Shown piece by piece: positions 58,736 to 64,000 of a stretch of 64,000 nt of DNA. Made by a program: the position numbers and the translations under genes. This stretch comes from Acanthosepion pharaonis (Eukaryota > Mollusca > Cephalopoda > Sepiida > Sepiidae), in NCBI GenBank assembly GCA_903632075.3, contig CAHIKZ030002622.1:1316001-1380000 (forward strand). Direction: 5' to 3'. Every line of letters begins with the position of its first letter. Position 1 is the stretch's first letter. Below the pieces are notes generated by a model. The model was not told the origin of the DNA. It ran no database searches and saw only the letters and a program-made list of their open reading frames with translations.

Positions 58736-58873
58736 TATGTAAACATAGTATTGCTAGCTCATTCCATATAAATTGCTTTGTTATCAAATGCAGAACAAAG
58801 CTTAAAACAGGAAATACATCAAGCATTAATGCTTCCAAACAAGGTTTTTTATTGTTTCATGCAAGATAAAGGC

Positions 58874-58876
<3 letters not shown>

Positions 58877-58915
<39 letters not shown>

Positions 58916-59125
58916 TTACTATTCTAAATGGGTAAACATACATCTATATATAAGAAAAGAGCACACACAGAAAGAGAGTTCCACAAGTGAGAAGTGTGAG
59001 AAAAGAAACTATTAGCATAGAACTTATGGTTACATCTATCCAAATCAACTGTAAAATGATGAGACCTAGCTGCCAATCCAGTACTGCTCTTAAATTCATA
59101 AAGTCTAGGTACCAAAGAGGAAAGT
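58877..59125 (-). mobile_element. (TA)n followed by a LINE-A fragment
   Basis: (TA)n at 58877-58913. LINE-A on - at 58968-59125, readable as LYEFKSSTGLAARSHHFTVD, then the CNHKFYANSFFSHTSHLWNS stretch. Confidence 0.8.
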
Positions 59126-59484
59126 AATATTTTGAAAAATATAAAAATGTGGTACAAGGCCAAAAAGAGGGATAAGGGAAAGCTGGTCTTCAGTCTGTCT
59201 TATCTTAAACTTAGCTAGCTACGATTACTGACCCAGACTTACACCAAAACACATTCATATTTACCATTCTTACTACAGCCACCATAACACCTCAAAGTCT
59301 CTATGTAGTCTTAACTAGTTCCCATATATATACAATGTGTTTGGTTTATTTTGTTTAAATGTCATATCAACCTCAATGGGTTATTTAAAGCTGACAATAT
59401 TTTTAGGATATGTTTGTAGAAATAGAATATGTAAGAAATCAGTTTGTAGATCAGGTTTCATTGACATATTTTTGTAAAGAGGGT

Positions 59485-59845
59485 TTTTGTCAAGAGTCGG
59501 AAGAATGTTCCACAAGTGAGAAGTGTGAGAGAAGAAACTATTAGCATTGAACTTATGGTTACATCTAGTGGCCATTTCAACTGTAAAATGATAAATCTTT
59601 GCCACCAATCTAGTACTGCACTTAAATTCATGAAGTTTAGATACCAAAGAAGCTCATTAGAACAATTACCATGAAAATATTTATAGAAAAGGCACAGGGA
59701 AGCTATGTTATGACAGTTGGAAATTGGTTGAAGCCAGTATACCAGATTAGTACCAATAACATTACAAATTCTTCTTTATATTTTATCAAGAATATAGCAG
59801 GATCACCAGATCAGATGTGGTGTCAATATTCAAGGCATTGATGAA
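59485..59845 (-). mobile_element. LINE-A 3' region fragment
   Basis: Same family and orientation as the previous copy, 500 bases on; HEFKCSTRLVAK and NSFFSHTSHLWN are readable on -. Confidence 0.8.
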
Positions 59846-59939
59846 TAGTATTATTATATATTATTATGTATAAAATTATATAAATATATTTTGTTGATAC
59901 ACTGATGATGTATGTCCTATTCAACATAACCTGCAAGAT

Positions 59940-60520
59940 ATTTTTCTTTTTAATCATTTCATTCCAAAAAAAAACAAACCACTAAAATGAAAGGGGGTAT
60001 TGAGTGTGAAATAATAATAGAAAAAGAAAGAAACATTATTAAGAAGAGAGAACAATAAAAGAACAGGAATTAAGAAGACAAAAGATATTGATTGATCTTC
60101 AAAAATTTAAATGAAATGTCAAAGTTGACTGGGAAGCAAGAATCCAAAAGAGAGTTCCATATACAAAAAGTTCAAGAGAAGAAATTGTTAGCATAGAACT
60201 TACAGTTACATTTAGCCAATTCAACTGTAAAATGAGGAGACCATGCCAAGAATCTAGCACTTTGCTTATATTCATAAATTCTACGTACCATAGAAGAAAA
60301 TTTATCAGAACAATTAGCGTGAAAGTAAGGCACAGGGAAGCTACATTACAGTAGTGGGAAAGAGAGTGAAAGTGAGATGCCAGGGCAAGACCAATAACAT
60401 TGCAGATTCTTTTTTGGTTTTTTATCAAGACTTGCTAAATACATAGCAAAAGCACCAGACTAGATATGGCAGCAATATTCATTGCATAGATGAATGATAG
60501 ATTTATAAATATACAAGATA
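59940..60520 (-). mobile_element. LINE-A 3' region with terminus
   Basis: T-run and 3' terminus on the left, coding remnant up to QKRICNVIG-LALASHFHSLS on -. Third LINE-A in a row in the same orientation. Confidence 0.8.
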
Positions 60521-60766
60521 TTATCTGGTGAGAAAAATTGTCAAGCGTGAACCAACCTTCCTATCAGCAGACCTAGCAATTGAATCAATATAATCTTTCC
60601 ACATCATGTCCACAGAAAATGTTAGTTTATTTAAACTATTTATATCTATAGTAGTAAAATTCTACAGATATTAATGGTATTATATACTTTTGAATTTTAT
60701 GATGAGTGATGTCATTTTGAACCATTAATAATTTTTTATTAATATTTCTTTTATTTTAATTTCAGT

Positions 60767-60900
60767 TGAAGATAAAAAAAAAAAAAATGAAACCATGTGG
60801 TTGATTAAAGTTTCTGTAGTCATTGGATTTTGTAGCTCAAGGTGTAAAGCAGCCAGAGGATTCAGATAAACTTCCTGAAGAATAAAAGAATTTGCTTTTT
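60767..60900 (+). other. Weak terminal-exon candidate with a membrane segment
   Basis: TTTTATTTTAATTTCAG is a good acceptor. In phase 1 the following frame reads (V)-E-D-K-K-K-K-N-E-T, then MWLIKVSVVIGFCSS and a short basic end before TAA, with AATAAA at 60892. Another frame of the same block ends GVKQPEDSDKLPEE. The A-run at 60774-60787 makes the frame uncertain. Not compatible with RBM48 exon 2 phase. Confidence 0.2.
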
Positions 60901-62199
60901 ACCAAAAGAGTGTTATTTCCCATCCATGCTGTTTAGTAACAGCTGTAGAATAAGAGACTTCTTAAAAATCAATAATAATTAATCATTTATTCTGGACCAC
61001 TGACAATCCTTTTTTTCTTTTAATTTTTTTTTTTTTTTACCTCATTTTCAATGCATTTATATATGATGTGTAATAAGAAATGGGAGAGCAGTATAGCTTA
61101 GAATAGTTTAGCACAAGAATAAATACTATTTATGGTTGTTTAGATGAGGAAAGTTTTTTAGTCAAGCGAGATAATCTCCAACAAGTGGGGTAACTGTGTT
61201 GTTACCTATAACATAATACAGTGCCAAAAAGTTCTTACCTCAACTAAGAAAGGATGCAAAAAAGTCGGTTGGTCAGATTTTGGGAAACCAGCAGCAGAGT
61301 TAATAAGAAAAAAAACTGTAACTTGCCTACATATATCAGGTTTAGTGCCTAAATGAACTTATGGTGGTTAGGAGGTTATCAGTTATAGATGAGTTATTTA
61401 TCTTACGACAGTATTCGTTTCCCACCATATATTGGCATAATTGATTTGGGTGTATGCTGGCCTTGGGTAATGATTAAAAAAATGCATAGTGTTGGTAAAT
61501 ACAAAATAAATCTTTATATAACGCAATAATATGGAATGATAAGGTGAAAGTTGGTGTTTCAAGAGTTCAAGTGTAAAATTCCTAAAGAGAGAGAGAGTCT
61601 GGGAAGAAGTAAATAAATATATATATATTCAAAAGTAGTACCACTGCTTGACAATGTGGTGAAGGAGAGTAGGTTTGTTTTCAATGTAGCAAGGATGGTT
61701 TAGCCATCTATAGTCACCAGCTAGTTCATCTTTGGCCATTTTACAATGACTGCATCATCAAAGAATGGACAAAATTAATTTATTGACTCTGGTTTTGGTT
61801 GCGATTCTATCTGCTTATGTACGCATCTATAGACCTGTTTAAAAAAGGGTGCCCTTCTTCATAGTGGCTTATGGCCTTATATCTTGGTTGTGAAAGCATT
61901 CCGATTGGTTAATTCAATTATTTATTTTCAGAAATGGTGAAGTTTTGGTCTCCTCCTTATTTATTTCTTTTGTTACATCCTGGTTGTGAAAGTTTTCTGT
62001 TTGGTTGGTCAAACTATGGCTTTACTTGCCTGGTGATTTTAAGTATACATCTGTTTTTAAAGATGTTGAAATTTTGATCTTCTTGTTATTATTTATTTTA
62101 TTTATTTATCTATCACCACAAACTGATATGCCAAAGAATTAAAAGTAACTCTTAATTGATAGTCCTTCTTTTTACCTGAATAATGGCAGCTGTGTAATA
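60901..62199. other. Intron sequence with a weak local duplication
   Basis: 61860-61930 and 61970-62000 share CATCCTGGTTGTGAAAG-like text about 105 bases apart. No exon seen. Confidence 0.4.
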
Positions 62200-62560
62200 T
62201 GGCATAGAATCTATGAGGTTCTGCTATCATTATATATACAGGCATATTCCAGTGTGGTCCATAACTAAATTGTATTTATTGGATATGACTACAGAATATT
62301 TAGTATCTGTGATATGTCCTATATATGCTCAATCTGAAATGTTTAGGGGGTCAACAGAGGATTTTGAAGTCAGTACTCCTGGAATGAAGATTATCTTTTT
62401 GGAACAAACAATCATCGCTACGAAAGATAATGAGCATAAAGAGAGACAAATGTTCTGCAAGAAGATCTATGTATGCCACACCTGTCAAAGTAGATTCCAA
62501 TTTTACTCCATCAGAAACACACTTCCACATCAGCATGTGTAGACAAATTTTGGCTAACAA
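62200..62560 (-). pseudogene. Tc1/mariner-like transposase fragment
   Basis: The - strand frame 62542-62351 reads LTGVAYIDLLAEHLSLFML, then a DDCLFQKDNLHSRS stretch. This corresponds to the Tc1 region 'Y...L..H..PF....FQQDNAPxH', which carries the second catalytic aspartate (Asp before Asn in QKDN). Further downstream on - pieces of the following SPDLNPIE region are not clear. The + strand frame over the same bases (62213-62542) is a shadow. Confidence 0.65.
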
Positions 62561-62584
62561 AAAACAAAAAAACAAACTAGAAAT

Positions 62585-64000
62585 ATGATGCATTTTTATT
62601 GTAAAAAAAAAATCATTCACAATGCATTTTTATGATAAAAATCATTTCCAATACATTTTGATAGTAAAACTCATTTTCAGTGCATTTTTATAGTAAGATC
62701 ATTTGCAATCCATTTTTATTTTAAACATCATTTACGACACATTTTTATAGTAAAAATCCTTTCCGATGAATTTTTATAGTAAAAATCCTTTCCGATGAAT
62801 TTTTATAGTAAAAATCCTTTCCGATAATTTTATAGTAAAAAATCCTTTCCGATGAATTTTTATAGTAAAAATCCTTTCCGATGAATTTTTATAGTAAAAA
62901 TCCTTTCCGATGAATTTTTATAGTAAAAATCCTTTCCGATGAATTTTTATAGTAAAAATCCTTTCCGATGAATTTTTATAGTAAAAATCCTTTCCGATGA
63001 ATTTTTATAGTAAAAATCCTTTCCGATGAATTTCTATAGTAAAAATCCTTTCCGATAGTAAAAATTTTGAATTTCTATAGTAAAAATCCTTTCCGATGAA
63101 TTTCTATAGTAAAAATCTTTTTTTATAGTAAAAATCCTTTCCGATGAATTTCTATAGTAAAAATCCTTTCCGATGAATTTCTATAGTAAAAATCCTTTCC
63201 GATGAATTTCTATAGTAAAAATCCTTTCCGATGAATTTCTATAGTAAAAATCCTTTCCGATGAATTTCTATAGTAAAAATCCTTTCATGAATTTTATAGT
63301 AAAAATCCTTTCCGATGAATTTTTATAGTAAAAATCCTTTCCGATGAATTTTTATAGTAAAAATCCTTTCCGATGAATTTTTATAGTAAAAATCTTTTCC
63401 GATGAAAAGTAAAATCCTTTCCGATGAATTTTTATAGTAAAAATCCTTTCCGATGAATTTCTATAGTAAAAAAATTTTCCGATGAATTTTATAGTAAAAA
63501 AATCCTTTCCGATGAATTTTTATAGTAAAAATCCTTTCCGATGAATTTTTATAGTAAAATCCTTTCCGATGAATTTTTATAGTAAAAATCCTTTCGATGA
63601 ATTCCTATGAATTTTATAGTAAATTTCCTTTCCGATGAATTTTTATAGTAAAATCCTTTCGATGAATTTCTATAGTAAAATCCTTTCCGATGAATTTTTA
63701 TAGTAAAAATCCTTTCCGATGAATTTTTATAGTAAAAATCCTTTCCGATGAATTTCTATAGTAAAAATCCTTTCCGATGAATTTCTATAGTAAAAATCCT
63801 TTCCGATGAATTTCTATATTTAATTGTAAAAATAATTTTGAATCATTTTTATAAAAAATCATTAAAAATAATTTTAATTGTATTTTTAATGAATCATTTT
63901 ATAGTAATAAAAATAATTTTCACTGTATTTTTTTAATAACCATTTGCAGTATGTTTTATAGTAAAAATCATTTACAATGTATTTTTATAGTAAAAGTTAA
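62585..64000 (+). repeat. 29-bp minisatellite, continues past the window
   Basis: The unit is GATGAATTTTTATAGT followed by AAAAATCCTTTCC. The core array runs from about 62740 to 63820 (roughly 37 units); both flanks (62585-62740 and 63820-64000) are diverged units based on the ATTTTTATAGTAAAAAT dyad. Two unit types, TTTTTATAG and TTTCTATAG, occur in blocks rather than at random. No spacers. Confidence 0.97.

Noticed and set aside
58924..59163. Independent protein-coding gene on -
   Set aside because: The frame is the C-terminal end of LINE-A, repeated many times in the window.
62213..62542. 109-codon + strand open frame with a C2H2-zinc-finger-like CxxC...HQH end
   Set aside because: The spacing is wrong for a C2H2 finger, and the opposite strand clearly encodes Tc1 transposase pieces, so it is a shadow frame.
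62585..64000. CRISPR-like or coding tandem array
   Set aside because: 29-bp period with no spacers and stops in all frames. It is a minisatellite.

Overview
The window is nuclear DNA from an animal, very AT-rich and full of introns and decayed transposons. It shows no prokaryotic features: no operons, no ribosome binding sites and no dense coding. Signs pointing to a mollusc are tRNA-derived SINE fragments, several non-LTR retrotransposon families, and a 54.3 kb copy of an AAGGGAGATAACTCT-type motif that I recall as frequent in mollusc genomes. Long introns and mixed SINEs would suit a cephalopod, but that is inference; a lophotrochozoan, probably a mollusc, is as far as the sequence supports.

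Two host genes can be reconstructed by splicing, both on the + strand. (1) A three-exon Ly6/uPAR (LU, three-finger) gene: exons at 20402-20465, 23744-23860 and 27773-28017. The joined frame encodes about 141 residues with a signal peptide, ten cysteines ending in the family's Leu-Cys-Asn signature, and a hydrophobic tail suggesting a GPI anchor. A palindromic ETS site directly abutting a consensus RFX X-box lies about 62 bases upstream of its ATG. (2) The first two coding exons of RBM48, an RRM protein of the minor (U12) spliceosome: 43768-43857 and 52276-52466. The remaining exons must lie beyond the right edge. A third, more tentative gene is represented by one signal-peptide exon on the - strand (10967-10905) with a consensus splice donor. 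A probable broken Ly6-like terminal exon (39794-40001) lies between the two + strand genes, and a weak terminal-exon candidate is at 60.77 kb.

The rest is repeats. Two LINE families (called here LINE-A and RTE-like) supply about twenty 5'-truncated fragments on both strands; the longest LINE-A copy (12240-13735, +) carries recognisable but broken reverse transcriptase motifs. There are two Tc1/mariner-like transposase relics (30340-32160 and 62200-62560, both -), one Ty3/Gypsy RT fragment (21816-22028, -), a probable pogo/Tigger terminal repeat (58.65 kb), several SINEs, and a non-coding AT-rich family with a roughly 2.1 kb period (family K) around 38-48 kb and 56.5-58.6 kb. Two large minisatellites occur: a 41-bp unit inside RBM48 intron 1 (50752-51455) and a 29-bp unit filling the right end (62585-64000).

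The most striking layer is inverted-repeat structure inside transcribed introns: two independent inverted SINE pairs, one bounded by a 14-bp target-site duplication, a perfect 78-bp palindrome, a 182-bp foldback and several smaller hairpins. They would fold into double-stranded RNA in the Ly6 and RBM48 pre-mRNAs. No previously undescribed enzymatic system is evident.
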